64,000 nt of DNA from Ascaris suum (taxonomy: Eukaryota > Nematoda > Chromadorea > Rhabditida > Ascarididae). Location: NCBI GenBank assembly GCA_013433145.1, contig CM024177.1:7032110-7096109 (forward strand), in the 5' to 3' direction. Positions 13,917 through 27,875 of this stretch are shown here, piece by piece; position 1 is the stretch's first letter; the number at the start of each line of letters is the position of its first letter. The notes under the pieces were generated by a model that was not told the origin of the DNA, searched no databases, and was given only the letters and a program-made list of their open reading frames with translations. Both the position numbers and the translations under genes were made by a program.

Positions 13917-16282
13917 CTGTTGTTCATTCAGTAGTGCTGAATGCTAAGCAGAGAACAAGAAAACAAGTGTAGTGAAAAAAGTGAGGGGCTAATTGTCATG
14001 AAGCGACTCCATATATAGCGGCAAGTGATTTACGATTAACGTACGCCCTCGGAAATGCAACGAGTGCACTCGCCCGTTCGGGCAATCTCCCACCAGAGAT
14101 GCTTTCAAGCTGGAAACCGAAGAATGTCAACTTGCACCACATCAGGACGTCATTTAGACTTAATTTCCTTATTGCTGCAAATCTCCTCTCAACGCTATTT
14201 AATTCCGAAAACTTCAGAGCATCATAAAAATGCTGCGCTAAATCTTCCGCCTACACCTCGCAGGGATGAAATCGAAGAAATAGGAGCATGGTAGCCACAT
14301 GATCGGAAGGTATAGGCTGGAAGGCAAGATCACGCATAAATATTGGAGTAAGATTCATTAGTCGGAAGCAATCGAAATTTTGCGAAAGGGAGAAACTCAG
14401 AGGCAAATTTAGCGCCAGTGAAGCCGTGCGCCAGGATTGCGTGATCCTCTGACCCCCACGGCTCTCCAGTACGGGTCAACGCGACCGTTAATCATAAACT
14501 ATTAGGAATTTTACATGTCCTTATAGGGAACAAAAACGTCCGATCGGTCACTAATTGCTTCTAATGGGAGATCGAGTTCAACAATCAAGTGAAGTTTTCC
14601 GTTTATCAATTAGCTTGGCAAATCATTCAGTCAGTAAGTGAATTAAGCCAACACGGCCAATCGAATGAATGAAAATTAACCACACGAAAAACTCTGCGAA
14701 AGAGTCGTTCATCCTCGACCACATACAAACACATACCTAAAGATCAATTTCCATGGGCAGACATTTTATTTCCTGTGGCCGTAAAGAAGGGGATTTGAAA
14801 AATGCTATTCAAGGCTCTACGTCACCAAAGAGAGTTAATATGAGTTTTATGAGACAGTAAGGAAAGTGACATTAAGTGACAAGCAAATTTAGTGAAAAGC
14901 AACCAAAAGGCAGAGCTGATACATGAAAACGATACGGATGGGGCTGGCGTCCGGATCCCACCTCTATCAAATACAGAGAGAATGTCCGGAGGCACTGTGT
15001 CGCACGATAAAAGAAAACAGTGTGGAGTTGGTAGTACAGTAGCTGAGAATATAGAACACTCATCCTAGTGCTTTGATAGATTGGAAGAAAACAATGGATT
15101 TGGCAAGATTAAAAGTTGAAACAAGCTCGGCATCATCAATAACGTTCCTCTCTTTCAACAGCTCTTTTACACAAAAGGAAAGGAATGTGAAGGCTGGATG
15201 AGATATAGCTGCAACTGCATGGAAATTACTTGACCTTTCAAAAAAAGATGCCGCTCGTAGAATGGATTATTACTAATATTATGCAAACGACTGGCGGATG
15301 GAAGATGAAAAGGAAAGAAAGGGGAATGACTGTAAGGTTACCAAAACATTTCATCTTGGTTAATACTTAGAAATGAAAGCAGGCGTGAGTCAATGCATTA
15401 TGGAAAGAAGTCCTTCAAGACTCAGCGAGAATTGTGATAATCACATAAAAAAATAACGCATCTACGGGATTTACGTCTATTAAAAACAGCCAGGTGGCTA
15501 CATCCCAAACATTTCAATCACTCAGACAACGCATCATATCCCGTGTGTAATCACTTATACAAGCGAAATTCTGATTATAAAAGCTTTCATCGAACCTTTA
15601 AGCACAAAAATAAAATCGCCAACACGTTGAAACATCAACAAAATGCTTGTGAAGAACTTACATGCCTCTCAAAAAAATACGGCATTATTTTTAAATACGA
15701 TCAACGCTACCCCGATGCAGTTGTTGGCTCTCGCTAACGATTACACTAGATCATTCGAGAATGTTTCCAAACCAAGAGCGCAAAACTTGGCAACAGCTTC
15801 CTCGTCCCAAAAGTGGAAAAATCGACCACACTTTTTCGACGTAGAGTATACGACCTAGAGTTAACCAGCTGACGAGAACGGTTAATAAAGGCAAACGGCG
15901 CTTCAATCTCTCATATGGAACAATTTCGTAGGTTATTTTCATCGTTTTATTGCTCAAAACAATTTATGCATGAAGTGCATTACCATTATTCTCCGTTGCA
16001 AAGTTCAAGAATACCAAACCGATTAACCTTAACTCAACTTTTTCATAGTTCCGTGGTAACATATCGTGCCGTGAACACAATACGAGCGAGTGGTACAGAC
16101 GAAACGGGAAAAATGCACACGTGAGTACAGCATGTGTGGTGGGCGCAAAATGAATGAGGGCCCCAAATGGCCATTTAAGGAGACGTCTACAACTTTAAAA
16201 GCGCTTTCCATGCCGCTCCTTCACACCGATAAGTGCTTCATCCCGCATATTAAAGAATATTTCGGCAATGCTGGAAAGTATG

Positions 16283-16360
16283 TTCAACAAACACTATTCA
16301 CATATATCAATAACCACTTTCAGCAAACTACAGCAAAAATATCACGAATGCAAATTCCAC

Positions 16361-16361
<1 letters not shown>
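16283..16361 (+). repeat. Left arm of inverted repeat
   Basis: This stretch is matched in reverse complement by 16434-16510 with only about half a dozen differences in the central 68 positions. The (AT)n array at 16363-16423 sits between the arms. Confidence 0.9.

Positions 16362-16362
<1 letters not shown>

Positions 16363-16423
<61 letters not shown>
16363..16423. repeat. (AT)n microsatellite at the centre of an inverted repeat
   Basis: About 61 bp of perfect AT, itself self-complementary, forming the core between two arms that can pair. Confidence 0.97.
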
Positions 16424-16425
<2 letters not shown>

Positions 16426-16433
16426 AATTTATA

Positions 16434-16510
16434 TATGGAATTTGCGTTCGTGATAGTTTTGCTGCAGTTTGCTGAAAGTGTTATTGGTATATGTGAATAC
16501 TGTTCCTTGA
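16434..16510 (-). repeat. Right arm of inverted repeat
   Basis: The reverse complement of 16283-16361. Shared blocks include TATTCACATATA, ACTTTCAGCAAACT, TATCACGAA and GCAAATTCCA. It is followed at once by a second, longer AT array. Confidence 0.9.
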
Positions 16511-16631
<121 letters not shown>

Positions 16632-19600
16632 TTTTGCTTCTGCAGATTAAAAACCCATGCACACTTATGTACGATATATGCACCAATGTTGCATTTAAGT
16701 TATAAAAACACCAGCCAATTACGACCAAATGGATTTCACGGTTTAATTATCTGAAAGCATATAATAAAACGTATTGGGCTTTTCAACAAATTCAAGAAAG
16801 TGATGCACTCGCATTCCCTTCATATAACGCCAATATTTACACAGCGAAAAGGGATGGGGATCCGAATCCACACACCACTGATGCCTCCAACCTAAATTAA
16901 TATATTTCCAGTCATACAGGTCACTGAGTTGAGTTATCTGCAAAAACCAACTCTTCAAACGGGTAAAATCAACCAGTGGAGATAGAAACGACTCTAGCAG
17001 CCCTGTCTGGATGCTCAATAAGCCTTGCGGTGACGTTCCTTCTCGGGACCTGACTGCGCGCAATGACCGTTTATTGACGAAATGACGTCATGTGTTTTCC
17101 GAGCGAGCAACGCTGCATTCACCGTTTGAAGCGTCGTCCATATGAATACTCCATTCGAAATGCGATTCGAATTCTCGCTGAGAGTATTAGCCAATTTAAA
17201 CTGGTTTCCTCTCTTCTATGTTTATATTCATTCCGCTTCCCCTATCGTCATATTCCTCCAGCACGAAGGGATATCAAAGCCCGCAGCTATCGACATGAAA
17301 CTTTCATGACGGCACAAGATCCGACTGCAAATGAACAAACCAAATTTCTCAATTCTGCAATGGTGCTACTATGACATCATTTTCACTCAACTTTTTACCC
17401 CTTCTCTCGCCATTTCTACTCTACTTTTTTTACCCACTGTAACCTCAAGAACAATTAATGACGAGCAGTCCTCAATAGAGGATGATCTTATGATTCAAGA
17501 AACCTTCACTGCAGTGACTTCAAACAGACTGTCACGCCGAGTATAAAACACTCTCAAAATCAGCTTCATTCACCTATACTTTGTCAGTTAAGTTTTTCAG
17601 CATATCGCGTCATCCCGACCAATCCAGTTTAACAATCATCGTCGGATGTTATACTAATGAATTTATGACGTCTCGCAAATCTCGACACAACGTTCGCGAA
17701 ACTTATACGTCGTAATCACGAGAAATTATTTCCCAAATATTCCTTTTCCAAGCAATACAAACGGATTCTTCCCCGGGTATAACCAATAACTACCTTAAAA
17801 TAACATCCTGATCCAAATTGTTTAATGATAAAATCAGTTCCCTACCCTTTTTTTAGAAAGCACTAAATTTATTGCAACAATTGCAACTATCTGCAATAAT
17901 TGCAGCGAAATACAATAATCGCAGCTGTTGTTTTAGGATTAATTGCAATGACGTCATTTGCAGATGATGTCTAATATTTACATCACTCCGTAGCAACAAC
18001 GAATTACATTCGTATCTTTGATGGATAGAAATCCCGACGATTAAAGACAATGACGATATATAATCAATGATGTAATCAACAAACACTACGAATTGCATTT
18101 CGTTACGGTAGGAACGATTCATACGGCTATCATATTGCGCATTCATTCGCAAACACACAGGAAACACTATCGCAAAAAGAGAAAAACAAACAACAAACAA
18201 ACACGTCATCTTTCTGTGAAACTCTCATTGCATAGTTGCTATTTTCTAGAGTAAAATATAAGCGCTCATCTATCAATAGATCGAAAGATGTATTGCAAAA
18301 ACCCGTCACAGCCAATTCTACTTAGATCCACCGGTTCCCGATAAAACATGTGCTCAATTAGTTTAATTTTTTTAGAAATGATTTCCCCATGAAAACTTCA
18401 ACTAGCTGGCCATACTGTTTAGGGCAAAGGGGGCTGTACTGCTCAACATAATTAACGAGGAAATAGATAATCGCAAAAGCTCATTTTGGATTTCAATAAT
18501 GGTGTCGTTTGTTACATTATCATCTAGGCTCAAGACAACGCATATAAATTTTAGCCAATAAATATCGGCACCATAGTTGTCTCAACCCTCTCAATAAACA
18601 GTACAACATTAAACTCCCTATAAATTGATGCTGCTTTTTATTTTGATTAACGTAACATCGAATGAGAAAGCTTTAGATGATCACAAAATCGCTTACTTCC
18701 GCTCCTATGTTATATCAATTTCATCGGGATTGACGCTAAGCTAAATGCTCGTTTCTCTGTTACGTAAAAGAAATCATACATGTGATTTATGCAAATGAGC
18801 TATCCACCACCAAGACTGTAGGTAAAAATTTAAGTAATGTGCTTTTAAATCCCAGTCCATCGTTCCCTGTACCCTGATAACTCCTGAGGTTACCAGGCTT
18901 TCGACGTCGTTCACATAAATGGTCGTTATCTAATTCCCTTGATCATTTCCTTCAATTACTGCAATAACTGGACTTCTAGGTATGTAGACAAGTCGTTTAT
19001 TCAATTGATGAGACCTTATGCAATTTGACCAATCAAATTTAGGAAACGCAGAAGGATGTCGGAGGTGCTGATAGGAAATGCACCTTCGCATTCCTCTCAC
19101 CTGAGCAATTAGCTTCATTTACTCTCAACGGAAAATCAATAGGCAAAATAATGCTTTCATACCTTAGTTGGCACGATTGCTCGCGAAAATCTTCCTCAAA
19201 AGATGTTGTGATGCGAATCGATCTGTACGAGATGAAACGGAAAGAATCGAAATTTTACGCGCCTTTAAATGATTCTGACTTTCTTCTAACGTGATAGATT
19301 AGAATGACTTGTGTTATAGCTGGCCATCGTGGTGCGTACATCATGCGTCCTTCCAGTTTCGTAACTCTAGCTTGCCTGCCTTCTTTACCGGAACTACAAG
19401 ACATACATAGAGACAAATACACGCAGACACATGTATGCACAACCTTGCCGAAGACGCAACATCATTTGACAAGGGAAATTTGCACAAGGTGTCCGCTGAG
19501 CACTATTTGCACCACCTCATTCTCATATCAACTGACCTTCAGTTGAACTTCAGGCACACCTCATCGCAATGCATCCTGCAGGTCATCCACTTCACAATCG

Positions 19601-22600
19601 CAACGCTAATATTAAAAATTCATGCGAACGTTCAGCTTACACCATTACCTGCCTTAGGTAGATGACGATTAACGCACCATAACAATTCTATTGCATATGC
19701 GTCTATAGAGATATTAAAGCGAAATTCCACAAAAAATCAATTGCACATTGAATTACGTTCAAACTTGCACCCTACTGATTGCTTGGGAATACGTGAATAG
19801 TGTAATCTACCAACATAAGAAAGATGTATCCAAGCATTTCGACCGACGTTGTCAATCTCTAAATAGCGGCTACCTTTTTTTGAGCATATTATTTCCGCTC
19901 AACTGATTGACACACACACAATGGTTAGATCTAGCAATCTTGTGGCATCGGCGGCAATGCAAATAGATGTTAACTCCGGCTGTGACACAAGCCTCAGCAA
20001 ACTGTGTCCAGCTGCGAGAGTCGATCACCATTCACGCATACGTCATTCGAATGCACTTGACAACGTCATAATACGTCATACGTCACGCAATCGCCATCTT
20101 ATATCCTTACCAAACACATATCAGCTTTTCATTTGCAACCCCCTCTCCCCAATCCCTCTTACCTCTCGCCACTGAGGGATTGGTCGTTAAGCGTCGCCCC
20201 TCTATACTCAGACTGAGAGCCATCCATCCACTGATGCGTTAATTATGCCCCTCGAACATGGAAAAACTCTTTGAAGCACTTGATATTATTAACAAACTCT
20301 CGTCCGCTGTGTCTCATTGAAGTATCCAACACATTCACATATTGCAAATGTATCCTCTTTTATGATTTATAATAGGTTCCGATCGAATGATGTCACGACG
20401 ACATCACAGAGATGAAATTATGCAGCGAGTTTCGAATTAAATGCACCACTTTACTGCACGAAAAATATTCGTATAATCATTCAAATATAATTTTATTTGA
20501 ATGGAATTTTATGACCGAAGAGAAAAAAATTATAGAAACGTTCAAATCGGGGAATAAACATAAAAATGCAGGGTTCTCAACCTGAATAAAACATATTAAA
20601 GGTAAAGATGTGACGTCTTCTATAATGCTTTCTGACCTTCAATAGCCGACGGATCATCAATAGCTTAACGAGCGACCACTGTTAAAATAAGCAACAAATA
20701 TGTCAGAGTGCATCACTTCCACCCCATCCTCTAACCTACAGCCTCTATTGTTAAGCATTAAACAAATCTTCAACCAGATGTATCAGAGTCTTCCACCACG
20801 TTGCACCCTACACCTCGTACCATTAAACGTTGAAAACTATTTGTACAACACCACATATCGCAATTATATTTACACTCTCAAAAGTTCAACAAAAGAAACT
20901 CGTAAAATCCATCGAATGGTATACCATAACTATGGTGATCTTCTCTTTGGCGCGGTGAATGCCATTCAAGCAATCGGAATTATAACAAAAATTTCACCAA
21001 CGATGACCATTAATGCACTGAAGAAAAGCAAGGCAAAAACAGAAACTTCTCCGAACTAATGGCGGAGGTGGAGGAACGTGGAGGAGGAGGCGAGCACGGA
21101 ACGAGGCACTTCGGTTTATATCGGCAATTTTTTACTGAACTATGCTAGATGGACGCATTAAATACGCTTTAACAAATCAGTCGAAGAAACTTAAATATTT
21201 TCAGCGCAATCGAAGCAGCAACGATTGTGACGAAATAAAAATCACGAAAAAATAAAAACTGTTTGATTTCTGATAATGAACAAATTATGTGATGTAACGT
21301 GAATGCAGCAAGTCTCGTGTTTAATTCAAATGAATTAGAGCGTCGGTTGTTCTATTCGAATGATAAAACTATTCCTAAAGGTTTTCAAAGAAAATGGCAA
21401 GACATGCGCTTTTTACATTCTGTTCACCTTTTCCAATGAAGAACAAACGGTGACGCTTCCATCTCCAATTAACCTCATCGCCTAAACAAACTTTCTGCAA
21501 GAGGTTTCTTCTTTATCAACAAACTGATCTAAAATGGGAAACGAACCTATCCAAAGTCCACGAAAATTTCTTTCATCCCAAAATGTCTGAAACCGTTCAC
21601 GTGGATTGATATGAATTAAGCACTGGTCCTCTTAAGGAATAAAAATTTTATCATTCCAGCTTTGGTGCTTCTCAGGTTGCAGCTATCGGACGGACGGACA
21701 CCGACAAGGAGGCAGACAGAGACAGACATGCGCACGCACGAGTGCGACAATTATAATAGAGGTTCAAAATTTCGCACAGGTGCATGAAAAGCAAATTAAC
21801 CACAGGCAGCAGCCGTTCAGAACAAGAGGTAATAAATTCCTTCAACGCTCCATAATTAAAGAAATAAATTAAATTTAAAGCGCTAAGTATCAAGTGAATT
21901 AAAAAAGTACTCACGAACAATTATTGCTCGACTTTGTGTGAACTGCACGAAATAAAACACGAAGAATTCGTATCAAAACACTTGTAAAGAGAAGCAGTTT
22001 CTCTCTCTTTGCAACTGCGCATTTCAAACGAATTTCTTCATAAACTTCGATCGCATTCCTATCCGCTTAGCATCGCCTTTTATTGCACTAGCATGGTCTC
22101 TAGTGCACTCGCATGACCTTTTATCTTTGCGATACGACTTCCTTCTTTAATGTCCGTCTTTCTACTTGGCGAAGAGACTTTAATCCGTTCAGGAAGAACC
22201 TCGTGAACGGAGAGCGGAAAGAGAAGAGGAGCACGACAATGTTAATCAGCGAAGAAAATTTCGGGAACACCCTCAACAATAATCCCTCAATCGCAAATCA
22301 ATAACTTCTTTCCCGTACGACGCAATTTTATGATCTCAATAAACGTTGTAGTCTTGAATGCATTACCCTTCGTTCATATCGACCTTAGAACAGTGTTACG
22401 CTAGACGGAAACTGCTGTAAACGATGCGTATTGAAGGGAAGCATCGAGAATAACAACGTTCATCAACGACTTCAGAGATTTCTAGCTAGAATATAAACTT
22501 TTAGAACAGAAGGAAATTGGTGAGGAAGCAAAAACCATCCCGCCTATGATACATCAGGTGGGATAACGAAAAGATGCAGAGTGCAGATGAGACCTTTCAT

Positions 22601-24677
22601 CGAAGCTTTTCTTGCTGGTGGTCGGTGATGCACTATAATACTTTTAACGCCACCAGCAGACTCCTCATGACAGGCGACTTGGGTCATAAGCGCAAAAAAA
22701 AAACTAAAATAATTGCACTCATATTATAAAGAATTGCAGCCGACGGAGACAGCCCAATACTAGAGAGAGAGGGAGGGGCAGAGAGTCGAGCCTTCGAGCC
22801 TATTATAGCGCGAAAATCGGAACCTCATCTGCGAAAGGTGCCCGCCCCATCTTAGTGTAGACAATCATTTCCACAAGGCGATTAACCGGTGCAAAGAGCT
22901 CACAACTTCAGTTTCGTCGAAATTCTTCAAAGTGAATCGAAATGAAACGATGCAAAATCAAAAGATGACTTTAGTTACTTTGAAGAAGTGTTCATTATAT
23001 TAACTAAATCAGATCAACACGAGGAAAATTGCACCAAATTTCGTAATAAAACAATTTAAAAAACGCATAAGTTGGAACTTTTACGATAATGCGTAATTCG
23101 GATGAGCTGAGAGAAGAGAATAGTGGAAATGATTTTCCACATGTGAAGGGCATCTCTCATATAATAGTATATCGCTGCAGCAACAGCATAATCACATCTA
23201 CACCTTTCCTTAGTCAATTTAAACCTCAGGGGGATAAACAACATGTCCAATAGTAGCTTTGTTGGGGCGGTAACTCATACAAAGAAGGACTAAAAGGTAT
23301 TGGATGAGGCGCGAAGGAAGTAGAAAGAGGGAATGGGGATGGTGGGAGGAGGCGGAAGTGGTTCAGCTCCGTACAATTAACTAATCTTCTTGACACTCAG
23401 AACCAGCGCAGTATTAAAAATCAGAGAAAGGATGATCACAGAGTTAATCCTCTGTTTCATCTTCTCACCCCCCACCCCCATGCCCTATCCTTATTTCAGT
23501 AGCATTTCTAAGCGAGCTATCATAAAACCCAAAGCTTTAATTTTTCCTTTAGAAAAACGTACACAAGAAATTCATCATTCTTATCAATCCAGAATTTTTT
23601 GCGAAAATTCCTGCTGCTTTTCGGCCTCAATGGTGCATTTCCAGTCAGGAAGCTTGCTCAATTCAAAAAGTTGTGAATTTAAGCGCGAAACCCCTCCAAA
23701 GGAGATAGAAAGCACATCCGCTCAGCTAAGCGTGACAAAAAGTAAAATCCTCGTTTCATTAACAATGAAAACAAGATGAATCATAAACATTCCACTTTCG
23801 AACAACACTCCATACACCTCGCCGCGAGCAACTCGAAGTAAACTGCTATTCGATTATGGCGTCGGCAGCTTTTTATTATTTTCCCATTCCCCCCTTCAAA
23901 GTTCTTTGCCGATCACGAATTAATGGAAACAGGACGACAGAGCATCGAAGGAAGTTGATACCTTCGGCGATCCCGAATCCATTAATGAAGTCCACAAAAA
24001 CAGAGGGAACAAACTCCTAGTGGAATGCTCAAACATGTCCACTTAGAGTCGATTATAACACATGTTTCAGGCTGGTCACTACGTTATCCAACACTCAGAA
24101 TGCTCTCGCTCGATGCCTTTCAACTTGTTGGTTACCTCTATATCTTTATCCAACAATTGCATGCTTTGGGGAAATGAGCAACCAAAGCTAGGAGGAGGGG
24201 ATGATGAGGGAAAGAGGTGGGAGAAAGGAGGGTGGGGGGTGGTGTGGATGAGAGGAAGAGCGTCACAAGGCAACATCGTCAGTAGCCTCCCAGCTTTCAG
24301 CCTGGAGTAATAATAATAAGGCGCTTTGCTTGTCTTCTATAAACATAAGGTCAGCGACAGAAAATGCCAAGTACATCAATAACTCAATAGAAATCTTGCT
24401 GAAAAATATCCAGGAAGTCAAAATGTGATCAGCGATCATGCACGACGCAATTCACTTAACTACGATGCCGCAAACAGCAATTTCGTAATTGCAGTGGCAA
24501 AAAGTTTACGAAACACAAGGCACCGGGAAGAAAAGGACTATTTGGGGGCATTTCAAACACTGCACTTCACTACTTCACTTTTAAATAACATGGAAAATGA
24601 ACGCACATGCGTATTCAAAGACGATCATTGAGGACCAAAACAAGAGGAACGCAACTTCTCTTCCATTACTCTACCCT

Positions 24678-24688
24678 CCCCCCCCCCC
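24678..24688. repeat. C11 homopolymer
   Basis: Eleven consecutive C residues within a short pyrimidine tract. Confidence 0.85.
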
Positions 24689-27455
24689 TTTCGCTTCCCT
24701 TCGCTACTCGTCGTTCAATAGCAGTTAGAGTGCACAATTTCCAATTTTTCGCGAACTCAATCGCCAAGAAATGTGCACAAGTTTTTCATAACAAAGAAGT
24801 ACAACATATGGTCTTTTTTTAAACTTATTAGCGAAATTTCTTTTATCTTGCTGAAGATTCCTGAAATTTTATTGAACTGCTTTCCTCCTTCAACGATAGC
24901 AACAGCAAATGATCTGTTTTCAAGTCTTAATATATAACAGTGTGTGGAGATCTCTACATATGTATTCCTTTATGTTATACACTGATGTTTAGAAATACTG
25001 AATTGTGATCAATGTGTGAAAAAAAAAAACTGATCTAAAAAAATACAGATGGGACTAAATAAAATGAAACATCGATGAAAAAAGCGTCAACCTGTTTAAC
25101 AGGTACAGTCGAATACTGCCATCTATAGCAACTATGCATGAGTAAACAGCAAATGGATGGCCAGTACGAATGCACAACACCGTTCATTGTTTTTATCTAT
25201 ACGTATGACGCTACCTTGGATGAAAGCTGCTGCGGTCCTTTCACTTCAAAAAATCTGTAGGCAAACACGATAAGACTTTGCTGGCTTCTTTTATCGCGGA
25301 TTCATGCACTGTTAAAATATAGCCCGAAGGGAAAATCCTCAAGTGTGCAAGGCTAGTGATATAGACCAAACAACGAGTGTATGAATAACAGCAGTGCAAG
25401 GCAAGACACCAATGCTCCTTATCACGATTCTCTTTGATCTAATAAAAACGCCATATAATACGTGACGTTAAATCTTTTTTTAAAATATATATCAATATAA
25501 CCAAGCTTAGATCAACGAAAATAAAACCTATGGCACATCCCTGAGAAATCTACCAATTGCATTTTAAAGCATAAAACTTCAAAAAAAAGAAAAACGAAGG
25601 TAGAATTTTATTACAGGAATATGGGCTTTTAAGCAGAGTCTCTGTCCATTGTTAGGGATGTTGGGAGTGTCCGCAAATTTCACCGACTGCTGCTCCAGGG
25701 AACCGGTTTGTCAAAAAATTGGGCTTTTTTGAGCATCAACAATCTCATCTTCAGCTCGATTCTCTCTTACTCTCGAAAAAATAAAAGTTTAATCAGTAGT
25801 AATGCTGGCACTAGCGTAAATAAAAACGCTCAAAAAACAGTTGTAAGAGGAAGAAATACCGAACAAAAAAAAACCACAAACAGTCACCTCTAGTGCTTTT
25901 CGCTGTAAGGAAAATTGGAAGGCATCTGTCGACGGAAGCAATGAAAAAGTTCACAGGAGAATATCTTCCGCCAGAGCAACCTGATTACATTTTCCTCTTT
26001 ATAGCTCACAAAATCTCATAAGATAGAAGATGGGAGTGGAAACATTCACCGAAAATGTGATTGGCAAATGTCATCCAAGTAAGCTCTTCTTCTGATGATG
26101 GCTGGCTATTTACATGCTTTAAAAAAGTATCACTATTATTCAAATCGTATCATTACTGCTGGAAATCGGGTATATTAAAACAAAATAATAAACGTGGCCA
26201 TCCAACTAGAAGATTCTTTTCGAGGGTGATGTCACTTCCATTAGTGGTGATGATCGGAATCCATTGAAATGGGATTTCCTAGTGCTATTCGGCTCTCGAA
26301 TGGAATTACCCACTTCCATTTATTGGCATGCAACATAGCCACTATTGAGTGTGCTTAAACATAGGAATTCATAACAGGAGTGAAAGCATATCTCACGCTG
26401 AGAATATTTCTACCTATCAAAGACTGCTGCAACGATTGACCTGAAATCGAAAAGAAATGATGAACATGAAAAAATTCACTCTCGAAATGTACATATATCC
26501 TTCACTGTTTTTGCACTTAAGGTTATTCAACGCTAATATCAATAAATCCGATAATATTTGTATGTGAATACACCATTGCTTTTTAAAGTTGGACGTACTA
26601 TCAAACTGGGTAACACAATTCATCTGTGAAAGAATTAATTTCGAAATTTGCATATTCACTAAATTTCATCAAAAAAAATCGCTACAGTCTAATTCAAAAG
26701 AAGTATAAAGACGATAAAGCAAGGTAAAAAAAAAGATTATTAGAATGCCGAGGAAAGATAATGGAGAGAGGAGACGAATTTCACGCCATAAATATTCATA
26801 AAAGCGTTTTTATTCGTAATATTCATAAAAGAACAAATTGCCGTGGAGCCGGTATCGGTTATATTAGAGGCGTTATTTGTGTCAACTCCAGAAAAGTTTA
26901 ACTGAAGTGTCGCTCTCTGAGAACGTGAAACTCATCAACGAAACGGCGAAATGCTTTTTAGGCTCAAAGTGTATCGAATATTCCTCAACAAAGTCATATA
27001 ATCCACATCGCATTACGAATTTCATTTGAATAAATAAACCGATTTGCATAACAGTGATGCAACTATGCATCAGTGGACGTACGTATGTTTATCCGCTATT
27101 TGGCTGCATCAAATAAAACAAAAATCTATAAAGCAAAAAGCTCGCTTAAGTGTTTATCAATGTACTCGTGTGCAGCGATATTACTTCGGTACACCGTAAT
27201 TCAACCCCACTTACCCTTCCCCCCCTCCCCTCACGCTTTCCTCTTCTAAACAACACTGGACGACAGAGTTGGTACAGATCTGCGGGAAAATTTTAAGGCG
27301 CGAGTTCTCAAACATGCCCATTCATTTTCACCAATCTACTGCTGTCTCTCCTCCCGCTCCTCCAAGTTCTCTCTCAGTCACACCGCGAAATATTATAAAG
27401 ATGGAATAAATGGGACACCGAAACCACTAGCTACCCTCATCGAGGACTGCTATAG

Positions 27456-27875
27456 CCTCCTCACATAGTTTGGAAAGCCGAGGAATGCGCCGACCTCTTC
27501 TTTCTTAACGAAGGCAAGGCAAAAGAGAGTGGCGAAACGATTTTAAAAGTAAGCAAGGTTTGCAGAAATAACAGCTTGATAAAGAAGTTGAAAGAAGTGA
27601 ACGACGACACCCTTGCTGTGTGCATCGTAAAGGCAGCAAAAAGTAGAGAATTCATGATCACTCAAAGATGGTCACTTCATAAGCCGATTACTGTTGGTTC
27701 ACAACCGAAACGGCTGGCAATACTGGTGGATAACGTGCAAGAAGAAAGTGAGATGCAAACGATTATTTCACTGCTATGGATAGCAGTAAGTGACATGAAA
27801 CGAGTACGAGTGAAAGAGAAGATGGATCTTCTGCTTAGAAGCAATATCGTCAATGAATTAGCCACATGGCGGTAA
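27456..27875 (+). other. Unidentified exon-like open frame (about 139 codons)
   Basis: The frame is open from just after a TAG at 27453 to a TAA at 27873-27875. It has a protein-like mix of charged and hydrophobic residues (for example LAILVDNVQEESEM), unlike the low-complexity AT-driven frames nearby. It has no good start Met. A TAG acceptor at 27466-27468 and either of two ends would fit: a terminal exon with AATAAA at 27904-27909, or an internal exon with a GTAAGA donor at 27872. I recognise no family, and no partner exons were found. An overlapping minus-strand frame is judged a shadow. Confidence 0.3.

Noticed and set aside
16743..17063. A 106-codon minus-strand frame.
   Set aside because: Looks protein-like in places (LGWRHQWCVDSD), but no family, start or splice context could be supported.
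17853..18209. A 118-codon minus-strand frame with a hydrophobic N-terminus resembling a signal peptide.
   Set aside because: The sequence is dominated by repeated TGCAATTA-like words and shows no family feature.
20700..21059. A 119-codon ATG-initiated frame on the plus strand.
   Set aside because: No domain, biased AT-driven composition, no splice or polyA context and no neighbouring exons.
23390..23779. A 129-codon plus-strand frame.
   Set aside because: It begins inside a purine/pyrimidine-biased stretch, lacks domain features, and has no supporting splice signals.
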